A stretch of DNA of 64,000 bases from Anisus vortex (taxonomy: Eukaryota > Mollusca > Gastropoda > Planorbidae), in contig OX421505.1 in NCBI GenBank assembly GCA_949126835.1, positions 8,378,587 to 8,442,586 on the forward strand. The letters are read 5' to 3'. Each line of letters starts with the position of its first letter. The stretch's first letter is position 1. The notes under the pieces were generated by a model. That model saw only the letters and a program-made list of their open reading frames with translations. It was not told where the DNA came from and did no database searches. Made by a program: the position numbers and the translations under genes. This document shows, one piece after another, positions 40,942-54,300 of this stretch.

Positions 40942-41629
40942 TATTACGTGCCAAAGTGAAAGTACTATGTGAGCGACGCATGGTTGTTTTGGTGGGTGTT
41001 TGTTTAACGATTCATGCACTGGAATAACACTCAGGTCATGAGGGGACTTTTCTGGTTTTCTTAGTGGTTTGGTGAGAAAGTCTGAGCTGCGAAAGACCGT
41101 GTTTTTATTCCTTAAAAACTTAAAGCGTAAGTGAGATTACACAAGTTTGGCACACTGTACTATTGTAATACTGTACTATTTTACTATTTGTGCTTATGTT
41201 TATTAGTATGATGTTCCATTAATCCTAATAAGGATTAGGGATAGTTCTTCGAACGCCTATTTATTATAATTTTTCAAGGCGAATCTTTTCCTGATCTATG
41301 TCAAGGTCAGAGTCGCCATTTTTTTTTGCCACTCTTTTGGTGACCCTTTAATAATATATCTTGATTTTATGTTTGCTACTGTATGTAAATTCTTTGGATA
41401 CTTCTTTTGTGCATTCTTTATTTACAATAAGCTTTATTATTGAGCTGAATCCTGGAAGATCTTTGTGAAAGTTATTTTTCCTTAGATATTTGTTATGAAG
41501 TTGTTGGTTAGTTTTAAATCAGTTCACGATTCGCAATCTCGCTCCCATACCCCTTATGACTAAAAAGCCATTATAATTATTAACTTAGTATATTATATTA
41601 TGTAGATCGGAGATTGCGGGTCCGTGACA
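40942..41629 (+). repeat. LTR B of outer gypsy element (688 bp)
   Basis: Related to 34887-35571 throughout. The terminal TG has mutated to TA and the end reads gggtccgtgaca. Preceded by a purine run. Confidence 0.8.
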
Positions 41630-41639
41630 GTCTTATATT

Positions 41640-41870
41640 ATAAATTGCATGCGCTCATTCTACAAAGAAAACTATTGCGTCGTACGCTCATCCGTGATCC
41701 GAGTCTAGTTTTGCATTTGTATTCATGTTCTCCTGGTTTGTTCAGGTAGCCCATTCACTTCCCGAACGCCACTCGGGAAGAAATAATACTTATATGCATT
41801 TGTTCTCACATGAGGGAGACGCAAACGGTCTTTCTAATATCGTTTTGTCATTACATTCATTTTATACTTA
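41640..41870 (-). pseudogene. LINE 3' end fragment
   Basis: Diverged match to 42405-42600 (cgctcatccgtgatccgagt, tggtttgttcaggtagccca, cactcgggaagaaat). Same - orientation as the longer copy next to it. Confidence 0.65.
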
Positions 41871-42019
41871 AAATTGTATACTAACTCATCGTAAGTAGCA
41901 TTTTAGTTTCATGATTGTTTCGGTGTGGAGGCTATTATACATGTTATACTTGCAGGGCTGTTACACATCGTATGTTACTTTTCAATTTTATGATCGTTTT
42001 GAAGTAGGCCCTATGTATT

Positions 42020-42290
42020 ATACATATTATACTCTAAGGCCGGGGTCGGCAAAATTTTGATAGCAATGTGCCAAAGTAGGATTTCTAATCCGATGAGCGT
42101 GCCAAAAGTCTAAAAGTTGTCTTGCTTTATCACTCGACTTCTTGTAGAATGTACTTGGATTGGCCTTTTGCGAGTCTTTCACGTGCCATTGAAAATCGCC
42201 CTTTGTGCCAGGTTTGGCAAGCGTTGTTTTGAAGTATGCATTATACATGATATACTTGTATGGCTGTTACAAATCGATGGTAGCATTTTA
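42020..42290. other. Possible DNA-transposon remnant
   Basis: The motif ggccggggtcggcaaaattt recalls the CAGGGGTCGGCAA-type ends of hAT-like elements. The opposite end was not identified. Confidence 0.25.
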
Positions 42291-42404
42291 GTTGATCGTG
42301 ATACCGCTAGGTCACCATGCACCATAACTGGCTTTATATTTCTGAATCTTTCGGTGTTTAAAAAAATACTTTTTTTTACGTGGGTAACTTTTCTTATCTT
42401 ATAC

Positions 42405-43850
42405 ATTGCAGACGCTCCTTCTATAAAGAAGATTGTTGCGTCCTACGCTCATCCGTGGTCCAAGTCTAGTCTTGCATTTGATAAATCTTTTAAATGATGT
42501 TAAGTTACTGGTTTTCCTGGTTTGTTCAGGTAACCCATTCCTTGCCCGAATGCCACTCGGGAAGAAAGATTACTTATATGCATTTGTTCTCGCATAAGGG
42601 ATAAGGAAAGTGTTTTTCCTTTTTTGTTTATCTGAGCTTTGCAACAGGTTGTTATTGGGTTGTATTTCTAAATTAGAGTTTAATGCCTTGTGTGTTATTA
42701 CTAATTCACTCTTTGCCCTTCTGTCCTCTAGTGTTTCTAGGTTTAGTGATTTGACTAATGGTGTCACTCTTGTTAATTGGGAATATTCACTAGTTATGAA
42801 CAATAGAGCTCTTTTTTGAATTTGTTCTAATTTTTAAAAATGTTTTCTTTAGTTGATCGGTGAGATAGCATTTTAGTTTTAAAATTCTTATTACTTTTTT
42901 ACAAGTTCCTTTATATGAATCCTAATGCTTTGTTTGATTTGTAATTACTTCATCAATAGGAAGTTTCCAATAGAAATTATCATTTATTATTACTCCTAGA
43001 TACTAAGCATTGTTAGTTTGAGTTAGTTCTTTACCATAAATATAGTAGTTTATTATTATCTGTTTCTTTTTCTTTTTCATTAGTTGGCATTTTTCTGGGT
43101 GAAAAGACATACTCCAGTTAGATTTCAATTTTTGTAGTTCATCTAGGTTTTTTTGTAAAAGTTTAGTATCTTTTTCTGTCTATATTATTCTATAAATGAT
43201 GCAATCGTCGACAAATAATCTTACTTTTTGAAAGAATTTTATAGATCATTAATATAAATTAGAAATAGTAGGGGTCCTAGAACAGTTCCTTGTGAAACTC
43301 CTGAGTTTACAGTTATTGGTGATGACTAAGAGCCATATATTATCACTGTTTGTTCTCTGCCTATAAGAAAGTCCTGAATCCACCAAAGACCAGATATGTA
43401 AATACTTGTGAGCTGATTGCATAGTTCATTCATGTACTCTGTTGTTGAGATTGGTGGTTTGTATACACTGCCTAGAACTAGTGGTTTTAAATTTATGTCT
43501 ACTTATTTTACAAAAGACTGACTCTACGTTATTATTAGATTCTATTTTAATTTCTTCTGCTATTAGGGTAGATATAGTAAGACTCCTCCATGACAGTCTG
43601 ACCTATCTTTTCTAAAAATGTCATAATTATTATTGAATATCTCTGTGTTGTATACATCTGGGTTAAGCCATGTTTCGAAACCTGCAATTATTTCTAGTTC
43701 TTCTTTATTTATTAAAAGTTCCAAATCAGCTGTTTGATTTTTAATGCTTTGGAAGTTTATTGTTAGTGTTTTAAGGTTATGCTGATTCAGGGTTTTATGG
43801 GATTTAGTGTTAAAGAGAGTCTTACTAACTATTTTGATTGGGGTGATCTA
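42405..43850 (-). pseudogene. LINE remnant (EN, RT, C-terminus), internally deleted
   Basis: Read on the - strand from 43850. An endonuclease start near 43800-43590 (ETWLNPDVYNTEIF, YDIFRKDRSDCHGGVLL) is joined after a deletion to RT (WIQDFLIGREQTVIIYG, then SGVSQGTVLGPLLFLIYIND near 43260-43320, then RLFVDDCIIYR as the catalytic box). The C-terminal region at 42570-42803 reads TPLVKSLNLETLEDRRAKSE and NTFLIPYARTNAYK. The element ends near 42405. Several stops and frame changes. The layout is that of a Jockey/L2-like LINE. Confidence 0.85.
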
Positions 43851-43859
43851 GCTAAGGGT

Positions 43860-45150
43860 TTAACTGTATAAGTTGAATAGTTAATTATAGATATAACAAA
43901 ACAGAAAGACGATATTTGCATTTCAAATAAAACCAATTACCGTTTACAGATTTTTAAATAACTGAAAGGGAAATAAAAATATATCTTTCTTTTTGTGAAC
44001 AATATTTCTCGGTTATATCCCTTGTAACACTGGGACAAAAACTTCTTAATAAGTTTATTAAGTCGTAATGGTTAAAAATTTGTCGATAGTTTATCGAAAT
44101 CTCTGGCAATAAAATGTTCTTGTTGAAAATTTTTTTTTCTTACAATCACAGTAAGTAAATATACCATGCCAGTAGTGGAGATTTTGTAATGCTTTTAAAA
44201 TACTTTGAATTCTATATAGTGTACTACTTATCTTAGGTAGTATTTTTATTTTTATGATCTTTCTGAATTTTTAAATAATCATATTTCACTTAAGGGGCCG
44301 TTACACTGAGTTACACGTCGTAGTAAGCCGGAATGTAAATTGTTCTTTTTACAGACCGTCTGTTGCTTCTCAGTTTTCTGATTTTCTGTTTGGGTTTACT
44401 ACTTTAGCCTTTCTCTGGTGGCAGGTGTAGCCACAAGGCAGCTGGTGTTTGTAATCAAAGTTTCCTTCTCCTAGATGAACTACCGACCCAGGTCAACGAG
44501 CCTCATCTACCGGAAGTGACCGGTCTTTTGAGGCGCCAGTGAACCGTCTTCGCCCCTTCTCCTGTTTGTAGCAACATGGTCCGCCCGACTTATAGGATTA
44601 TAGGATTAAGCCATACGTGAAGGCCAGGAGTTGGGCTTTAGTTGACTATAATTATGAGACACGAGCCTTTTAGGGCATTTCTCAAGGAGTTAGTGTTTAT
44701 CTCTTACTCCCTCCCTGGCATGATCAACCCTGGACCATAAGATAATTATCTCCTTGGAAATAAATGGAGGGACTAATTATCTAAAAATTTTCTAAGTAAT
44801 TTATAGAATTATAAGATGTTTAATGTTTCTTTTACATAATCATTTACAATTATTTCGGTTAGGACTTTTATAAAATATAATGTTTTTTTCAGGATTATTT
44901 AAATCTACCTACTTGGTAAAACTGCGTAACAATCAGTTAATGTTTCCTTTTGTGTAATAATTGCATTTCATGTGTGTGAATTAACAGTAAATCAATGCAT
45001 TCGTCCATTAGAAAGATTAATTAAGCGTGCTTTAAAATCAACAATAACAGTATATCAAACTACGTACTCAGCGAATTAATTACTTTCAACACAATCATTT
45101 TATCTTTCGGTCCAATTATAAAAACAAAGACAAAAAAAGAGCCATTTTGA
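43860..45150. other. Unassigned downstream flank, with a repeat-like segment
   Basis: No gene seen. 44390-44660 is more GC-rich than its surroundings (ggtggcaggtgtagccacaa, then gaggcgccagtgaaccgtct) and looks like an old dispersed element. Confidence 0.35.
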
Positions 45151-45159
45151 ACTCAAGTT

Positions 45160-45165
45160 TTTATT
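45160..45165 (-). terminator. Polyadenylation signal of the secreted-protein gene
   Basis: TTTATT on the + strand is AATAAA on the - strand, 16 nt past the TGA at 45183-45181. This is a very short 3' UTR. Confidence 0.65.
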
Positions 45166-45180
45166 TCATCTTCTATAAGT

Positions 45181-45229
45181 TCAAGGGCAAGGATTTACAA
45201 GTGGCATTTGGTCGTCTGGAATAGTGGGG
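45181..45229 (-). CDS. Secreted-protein exon 8 (terminal)
   Basis: Acceptor ctatgcacag, 49 nt. Completes a Ser codon, then PTIPDDQMPLVNPCP and TGA. Small, but supported by phase and by the adjacent polyadenylation signal. Confidence 0.6.
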
Positions 45230-48200
45230 CTGTGCATAGAAAGAAATACAATAAAAAAAAACAAATTAGTTTATGTATCCTTTATTATTTTAAAAAAGCT
45301 GTTAGGCCGATATAAATGTATAAAATATAAGCTATAATAATAATAATGTTTTTTTATACAGCGCTTGTGTTTATGCTGTTGAATTTAGCATGCTCTGTGC
45401 ACTCTTTTTATGCTAAGTATTCGAATGTTCTAACTAATCACTAATTTAAACAGCACTAAAAGAGAGTAATATTTGTAGCACCTGGTCATTTTAAACATTA
45501 TACTAACAAACAGTTCTTTCGTTAAAATTAATTCGATCAGCAATTGTGTGAACGTTATGCAAAATTTAATGAAAAATCTGTATTTTAAACCAGGATGTTA
45601 GAAAATAAAAAAGCAAATGTTTGATTAGGATATTAGATGAAGAGGCAAAGTGTGATCTAGCTAAATGACTAACTGTAGACTAGAGATAATCCACAAGGCA
45701 ATGAGAAAAAGTGTAGTCTAACTATATAAATAGTTATAGACTATCGACATATCTAGAGAACATTGGGGAAAATGTCTATCATACTATATAACTAACTATA
45801 GATTCTATAGATAGATCTACACAGACAAGATCCACTTGATGGAAAACTGTTTTTTATTTCGTCATGAAAAGTTAAATTTATCATATCATGTTGTCCAAAT
45901 ACTCTGAAAAAAAAGACCCGGCCAGTTCGGTCGTTCAGGCTATTTTAATCGCTAATCGCTAAATCGCTCTAACAAAAGGAGAGATATAATTTCTAAGTCT
46001 AGCGTAGGAAGGTTGACATGGTTGTGTAGTGTCATGGAAGATGGATGTGAGATGGCACTTCCTGTAGCACATCGGTTATGGTTGAATGGAATGAATGGAA
46101 GGAAGAGAGGGTAAAGTTTATTAATTGCTGTGGCTGGAATAATTATTTTTGCCTATACACCAATCTGTACGTCCTTGCACTGTTCACCCTGTTTTAACCT
46201 TAGCATAATAAGGGCTCCTCAGTCCCCCCCCCCCCCTTTTCTCCGTCTCCACCCCACAAATTGCTCTTCTGAATTTAGCGTACAACAATGCCATGGCTTA
46301 GAAAATGCATTAATAAGCCCCCCCCCCCCCCCTCCCCATTAGAATTCCCGATAATTACAGTTTGTAGAATGTAGGCTGACATGGATACCACTGGTCTAAG
46401 TCGTAAATTGTTCCCATACCTTTTCTGTAAATGTGTGCTGTTTCCTTTTTGAATTAGAAAGAGATTTATCTTCTAGACATCTGTTTAATTTAGTTCTAGT
46501 AATTCACTTCCCATGTGTATATAAAGAGATTTATCTTCTAGACATCTGTTTAATTTAGTTCTAGTAATTCACTGCCCATGTGTATATAAAGAGATTTATC
46601 TTCTAGACATCTGTTTAATTTAGTTCTAGTAATTCACTGCCCATGTGTATATAAAGCCCACAGCTTCGCAGATTGAGTTAGTTGCGCTTGTTCTGTGGAA
46701 CGGAAACGTGTTTTACTCCGTGATACAGAAGTCACGTATTCTTATTGTTATCTGTGCAGTTGTGTAAAGTTTTTCTATTCACTAATGGATAACATTGTGT
46801 ATAACAGTATCGCATTATAGCATTGTTTACATTATTATTGGATTCTTCAAGTTCAACCAGATATATATACATACATCTTCTAGTAATAAAGACTTGTGTT
46901 GCACATATAACCACTTCAATAGACTAGTGTTGATATATAGTATATATATATATATATATATTGTCGTATATTGTGTGCTGTAAGCCAGTTAGTTTAGCAG
47001 CTTGGTAGTGACATTGGTATATGCCCTCCACGCCAAGGGCTAGATTCCAGAATGCAGAGCGGACAAATTTGTAAACTTGTTTAAGGGCTGGTATGTCTAA
47101 CATATCCCTTGACAACCAGCCACGGGTGTGATTCTGTGACTCACACTTACATGTGACGACAGTTGTTCGCAAATAACACTGTATTGCCACACCCCTAACG
47201 TAAAGACATCACTATACTAGAACGATATTCTAGCTACATTTGTAAAGTGAAGAAATCCATATGTTATTTGTGATAACTGGGTGACGGAATAGACTTTTTG
47301 TAAACGCTGGAATAAACTATTGAAGTAAGATTCTTAGTTTTGCTTTTGTTTATTTATTTATTAATTTATTATTTTTGAAAATATAGTTTCACATTTTTCT
47401 ATCAAATTAAAAAATAAATAGATCTACATTTTCTACTGAATGTCATATGGAGTACTTATAATATATTGATTGTACATGTTTTTCTGCCAAAGCAAACATA
47501 GCCTGCTCATTCTTCCATAGGAACCTCAAGGGGTGCTCCACCAGGATCCAGACCCATTGTTACAAAAGTTTAGCTCGTCCCAGCCTGGAGTACGCATCGA
47601 CTGTGTGGGATCCCCATCAACAACACCTGATAACTAAGTTCGAGATGACCTAACGTCGAGCGGCAAGTCGTATATTACAGCACTATGGTCTCAAAACAAG
47701 CGCCTCTGCTTTGGTGGCCAAACACCAACTCGAGCCCCTACACCGCAGAGTGTTAAACAAGGCCACCAATTTTTACAAGATCATGAACCGCCACGTAGAA
47801 ATGTCCACGCAGCCAGGTCGCATCCAACAGGTGTCCCGCTCTACCCGAGGTCATCAGCTCAAGCTGCATGTCCCGCACGCACCGATGTCTACAAATATTT
47901 TTTTCCCTTCAGCCATTAGGCTGTTGAACACACTAAACCAGGCCTCCATCACTGCCCCTACTGTGCCTGCTTTCAAATTTTCACTGAAGGGTTGGGCACT
48001 CTGTCATCTGTTCATAATTCATAATTGTTATTTGTGATTTTTTTTGTTATTTTCTGTGTAGTTAAATTGTGGACTCTTTCCTCTGTCCTAACGGGGTCTC
48101 CACAGTAATATGAAGAAGAAGTATGTCTATCATGCAGGGCAGGAATTAGCACGTTTTTAGATCAAAGGTGAAAAACAAGGAACTGTGTTCCAAAGCAGGA

Positions 48201-51200
48201 ATTTACACTAATCGGTGACACCAAATGGTGCGATACTGAAAATGGAAAAGCTGAACAAGGATCTCGCAACGTAAAAAAGAATGCCGCAGCTTACATTTTG
48301 AAGAAAAGTATATTATAAGAATTCGCTATTTTTAAGAAGTAGAAGAAAACGCTTTGTAAATATAAAACAAAAAAAACATCTTACTGTAAGATTGAGGTTG
48401 AAGTAAGCAATAAAGTGGAATATATTTTTAGGATTTACTATGATTTATTGCGGTATACTGTGGTTTATTGCTTTGATTTACTTGTATAACGTATAAACTT
48501 AAAATGGAGAAGGTAATCCAGAGTAATGTTAGTTCTTAGGGCCTCTCATGGCATTAGTCTGGTCTAGCTCTCACGACCATAGCAAATCTGGAGGGGGGGG
48601 GGGGAACCACTCATGCCCATGCATAATAGCAAGAAATCTATCCAGGGGTGACACCAAAAGGGCATAGGGCTAAGGGAGGCTAAACCCTTCTGAAAGTTTT
48701 GAAAAGCGTTTTTTTTCTCCAGGATTTTGAAAGAAAATCTATTATAAATGCGCATGTAAATACATGTTTGTCATGCAATGTTTCCCCCCCCCCCCCCCCG
48801 TAAGAATTCCAAAGTTCTCACCTGAATCTAAGATATTGGGCGCCAATAATAATCATGCTAATATATTGTTAGTGGTATAAGTTTACAAGCAAATATATTG
48901 AGATTATGCATAAATCTCATAATCTCACAGCTAATACATGACAGAGGTTAAGGTAATCTGAGCAGCACTTACCTTTGAGTTTTATTGTATTGAACTCGAA
49001 AGGGATTTGCTCCATTTTTATACAACGTAAAACCGTCACAGGTTACATTCATATTGGGTCTACCCAGTACCTGTAAGGAGTGACTTAACTGTACATTAAC
49101 TCAAGACAAAAGCATTTATCCAATTTCAACCCAATTGAATTTGACCTTTTGGAAAAGTAAAGCAGCGTTCACAAGTTTCCGTGGCCTATGGCATAGTTTA
49201 CAAGGGGCTTAAAGTAGCATGCACAATGACCTGCCGCCTTATTAATCCCCCAACCCCTGCCATAAACCAAACAAAGCTGGGTAGATTCGAAAACAAAACG
49301 AGAGTCGTGCCCTAACTCTAACCTAGAAAACTACTAGCCCTCACTATAAAATATATATATCAATTAACAACATAATATCACTACAACAATTAAGTTTTTT
49401 TTACTGATATTTTCACTTTTGAGCCTAATTATTTGCATTTATTTTAACTTCTCGGAAGTGTAGAGGACGAGGTGCGGTGGGAAATTCCGAAACAGTGTAC
49501 TTCAAGTTATCAAATAACATACATATCAAAGCATGGGATCTGTCTTATTATAGTATTGGAAAAATGTAGATGAACAAAATAATGATGTGTTAAATACGAT
49601 CCACTTCTTGGGCTTCTTCTTTACATAATAAATATAATATACTCAATACGCTTGTTTTCTTTAAAACTATGGACATAATAAAATAACGTTATCAGAGGCA
49701 TTTTTCTTTAGAAGCCTAATAATATAATAATTTTGCTTCTCTATTTTGAATAAAATCAGGGCTTGCTGTATCAAACTTCAACGTTCATCACATCTCCAAG
49801 TTTTGTTTTCCTTCAATAGGCCCTATTTTCTTAAAGTACACCATTGTTTTCTTGAAAGAACGCTTTTTATTCAGTCTTGAAATGGTAGCACTTTGTATTA
49901 GTTAAAATATCAAATTTTTTATTCTTAAATAGGTCAAATGTTTTATTCATGAAAAAGCCTACTATTTATATTTTATATAATATTGTTATATTTTTTTTCT
50001 TGAAAAAAGCCACATTTTATTCTTAAACAATTTTAATTGAAAACGCTCCACTTTTTATCATTGAAAAAGCCACAATGTTTATTCTATTAAAAAAAGGACC
50101 AAATTTTCGGAAATAAAAAGCCTTAAGGGCAATGGCCGCTCCCTATGCTCTACAATGGTTACGCTACTGTTTTATTTAATACACGAAGTACACGTTTTTC
50201 TTTGCATTTTGTCAGTTAATCGAACTGATGTTAATAAAGAAATAAAGAAGAATTCTTGAAATGGAGTGTCTTTATTTTGTTTATTTCAATATTCTGGTCA
50301 CGAACGTTTCAGATTACGAACTGATTCCGGGAACAAATTAAGGTTCTTAACAAAAGGTACAACATTACATTGAATAGTAAGGAAAAAACAATAAAAAGTA
50401 AAAACAAATAAAGAAAAATCAATAAATTAAAAAAATAAAGAACTCCAAAAAGAGACTCATAATTTTTAAACAAATCAAACATGTTCATCTCAGTACCGTT
50501 AGTTTGGCGGGCACAACAACCCGTGGTATAAGAACCCGCGGTATAAGAAACCGCGGTATAAGAACCCGCGGTAATTATCAAATTTTGATAAACTAGCTTT
50601 CGTTTTGTTCTTCGTGCGTGGCAAAAGGTAAAATCTTTGTAAGGCCAAGGCATAAAAAAATAAAAACAAAAAAAGTATTTACAAAAAAAAAAAGTTTAAT
50701 TGTTAGGAGTTTTTTTTCATTTTATTCTAGCCTTCACGACTATTCGGTAAGGAGATTAAACGCTCTGTCTAAAGAACACCGTATTACTTTAACAAATATT
50801 AATTGCGGTAAAATAAGCAATAACATTACAGTCTGATGGGTTCAAGTAAATGCAGCTGGGCACTGTGCTGGTTACACAGATACCTAGTAATCCCTGGCCA
50901 CAGAAACTTCTGAACGTCACTTTATTTGCTTCTTATGCAAAAAATTGCAAAAATAATTATATTCTGTTCTTTTACAGCGTTTGTCATTTTTTTTTAAATA
51001 ACTTTTTAAAATGCTCCCTCGAGCGATAAGGTTAGCTTTATAATCTGAAGAATAACATGTTTCAATGATTGTAATATGTACTCACTGTTCCATCTAACTT
51101 GCACATATCAGCAAAGCCTTGATAAAAAGTGGGTAATTGATCTTCTGTATTAGCGTGGACATACACAAAACAGTGACGACCCGGAACCATGTCAGAAGCC

Positions 51201-51271
51201 GCTAATCCGTTGAAAATTTCCTGCGTTAGAATCCCTTGACTGAAAAGTCAATAATATAATATTATATTATC

Positions 51272-51333
<62 letters not shown>

Positions 51334-54300
51334 TAATATAATAATATACACTTTGTGTCTCCGTGTTTATTTACTAAATACTACCATGTCGTTTGAATGA
51401 TAGTAACGAAAAAACATTTACTTTATGTTTATATTACTTGCCCATCCCCCTAAAATAGTGTAAGTAAAAATTAAACCAGTATCCCTGTTGCGTCATACAG
51501 CAGAGTTCGTTCTTCGAACCCCAAGAGAGTACTTTCGGCTTCCTTTCAGGAATACGCCTCTGTACGTGCATGTGCGTCAATCAAATCCTGAGAGACCACT
51601 ATTTTTTTTTAAATTTGTTGTGGCAGTTTTCTAGAGAAATATAATTGACATCTAATTGACGAATAGTTTCTTTTCACCCTAAAATATTGGCACATACTAT
51701 TGTTTACCAACAACCTATTCTTTCAAATGTCCATCTCCTCCCCCCACTTTAACCTGAAAATTAGTTCACCATATTTTTCAAATAGAAATAAGCAAAAAAA
51801 TAAAAGTTTAGGGTGTATTTAAAAGTTTTAAATAAAAATAAAACTAAAAACAAAAATGAGTATAAATAATTTAACCAGTGTACTTCGTTTTAAGTTTTTA
51901 AAAATGAAATCCTTTTATTAACTTCGCAAAATATTCCATGTTTCTGGTGTGTAACCGACCCAGAGTCGGTTCATTATTTTTTGTTTTGCCCCAAGGGGGG
52001 GGGGGGGGGACTTTTGGTTTGCCTCATGGGAGGCTTTTGTGTATACTGGGGCTCCCCCTTCTCGTAAGTTTCAAGAAGGGAAGAAGGGAAGATGAGCCAC
52101 TTCCACATAATGTAGAGATCTTTCTCCTGGAAGGAGTTTGATGGGATGCTTTTCTTAAAATCCCAGTGGGGGGGGGGGGGGGGGGGGCAGGACATCGCCG
52201 TTTGGGTGTTGGCTTAAGCACCTTCGAGCATCCCCGGGGATTTTTCCGGCTTGCATCAGCCGAAACGATGGTTGTGCGGTGATTGGCTCTTGCCCCTAAG
52301 AGCTTTGCCTGGTAACGTATGGTAGCCTATAAGTTGGTTTGTCTGCACTTTGTAGGTGCACGCATTTTGTACTCCAGCGGTGGCATAGGTTCGTTTTAAC
52401 TTAGTATTGTGTGCTGGTAAAATGGGATTTACAGCACAGCGGATACGTTCTTCTAATATGAGGCCTCTAGTTCGGGCTAGCCAAGGGGCCAGGTCCACTG
52501 GCTCCAAGGTTAGCCGCCTGTTCCCCTTCGGCGTTGAGGCCATGGTCCTAGCTTCTAGGCGTCCGGTGACCGGACAAACAGTCTTGGAGATATTGAGAGA
52601 GATATTTTTCCGGCAGACCTAATTCGTTCGTGTGTGTGTGTGTGCTTAGTGGTTAGCGTATTCGATTCCACGCTGGTAAGCTTTTTTTTTCTTTGTCTAC
52701 TTGTTACAAATTTAGATTAATATTACTCTTTTTTTTAATAATTATAAAGAATCTTAGGACTTAAAGCTTTCCTTAAATGTTTTCAGTAAGTTTTGTTAAT
52801 TCAAAGACTATAAATCTTTGGTTAAATACAAAGACATGTCTATTGTAAACCCAATTACATAATGTCTTTTAAATTTCTTTCCTAAATGTTTTCAGTAAAT
52901 AATAATTATATTTTAATGCATTTTCCCCCAGGCAACCCCGCAAAATGTAGGTTGTATTGTACATGACAAACTTAGATCTAACGGAATATCCTTCAACCAA
53001 TTCAAACACGAAGTTCCCATTAACAGAAAGTGAACAAATTGAAAACTCCAATGCAAGATTGTGAAAAATAAGTTGCCACATATTTTAATCTTATTTATCA
53101 GTGTCAATAACCGATACAAGTCTTTTTGGCATGACTAGCTGCTGACATCACTTTGTGTCTGATGATCCACAATGACATTAATTTCCAGCGGTTGACACAA
53201 TCAATCTAAATATAAAAACAATACTTATAAAATATAATAAGATCATTAATTTTTAAACAACAAGTTTTTGTTTAGATCATATACAACCACTTACTGGTAG
53301 GCCTCGTACTATTTACAATACAGTTTTCACCATATTAATACTATACAGTTTAACTTTGCTATAACATAGACAAATACCCATACATTGAGTTACTGTAAAT
53401 CAATATTTTTATATTATACTAATATAATTCTAATCTGAACTAAATACAAGTTGGCTAACAATGTTTTTGTTTTAATTTATATTAGGCCTAATTAAAATAA
53501 GTATAAGCATTTAAATTATAAATACAAATTTATAAAAAATTACCGAAATTCATAAGATGTCCCGGTACATGGGTAAGTGTGATATGTCAGTGAATAGCCC
53601 AATAGCCCCAACCATACTATCAGACTTGTCCTTATCTCTGGTAAGTTGAAGGATAGGTGAGGACGAGGTTCAACTCCCGTTCGTAGGGACATACAATCGC
53701 ATGGGAGTCCGATCTCTTTGCTAATGCGCACCGCGTGATGCACCAAGGACTGCATTGACATCCGATTTATGCTCTCCCAGGTGTCCACCAGCTACCTGAG
53801 AGGCGAACTTTCCTACAACCGTTTATACCACTTGAATGCGGTAAAGACTGGCATTTTCCTTCGCCTTTTCAAAGGTGGCACATTTGCCAGGATTTCCACA
53901 GCCGCTGTTGGGGCTGTTCAGAACGTTCCACATATTAGTCTGAGGGCTTGGTTTTGTACGCTGTTTAACGTCGTCTTCAATGCAGTATCGAACGCATAGA
54001 TTTGTACCGGGAGGCTGTAATCCATCTGAGATCTTACCGCTCCTATGTAGAGATTTCTCAGTACACTCGCATTTGCTCCCCAGCTCATACTGGCCAGTCT
54101 CTTGACAATGTTCAGCTTTTAAGAGGCTATCTCTTGGACTAACCTACAATGGTCATACATGGATAGTTTTCAGTTCAATGTCACTCCGAGATGGACCGCC
54201 TTCTTATCGCATGCCAGAGCGCGGCCACCAATGTTCAGCTCAATCGGTACTTTTGGTATATCGATTACAAGGGTGGAGAGTGACATAACCGTTTTGAGGC

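Larger units (their letters stand above)
34887..41629 (+). mobile_element. Outer Ty3/gypsy element, old, with an inner element inserted
   Basis: LTR A (34887-35571) and LTR B (40942-41629) are related but clearly diverged, with many substitutions and indels. RT sequence starts soon after LTR A (35590-36090) and is interrupted by a second gypsy element from 36091 to about 40336. RNase H sequence resumes at about 40337-40647 (HPVA-FSK, VYTDHNLFTLV, QSFNLVIKHIKGSNNVVADT). Gag and integrase are missing. A polypurine run (aaaaaggtgaggggg) precedes LTR B. No matching target-site duplication is visible, in keeping with age. Confidence 0.8.

Noticed and set aside
51974..52221. Proline-rich frames on the - strand
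   Set aside because: Pro runs come from poly-G tracts bounding a repeat fragment.
52869..53119. Possible piggyBac-like transposase exon
   Set aside because: Only vague similarity in one short stretch. No catalytic residues or terminal repeats found.
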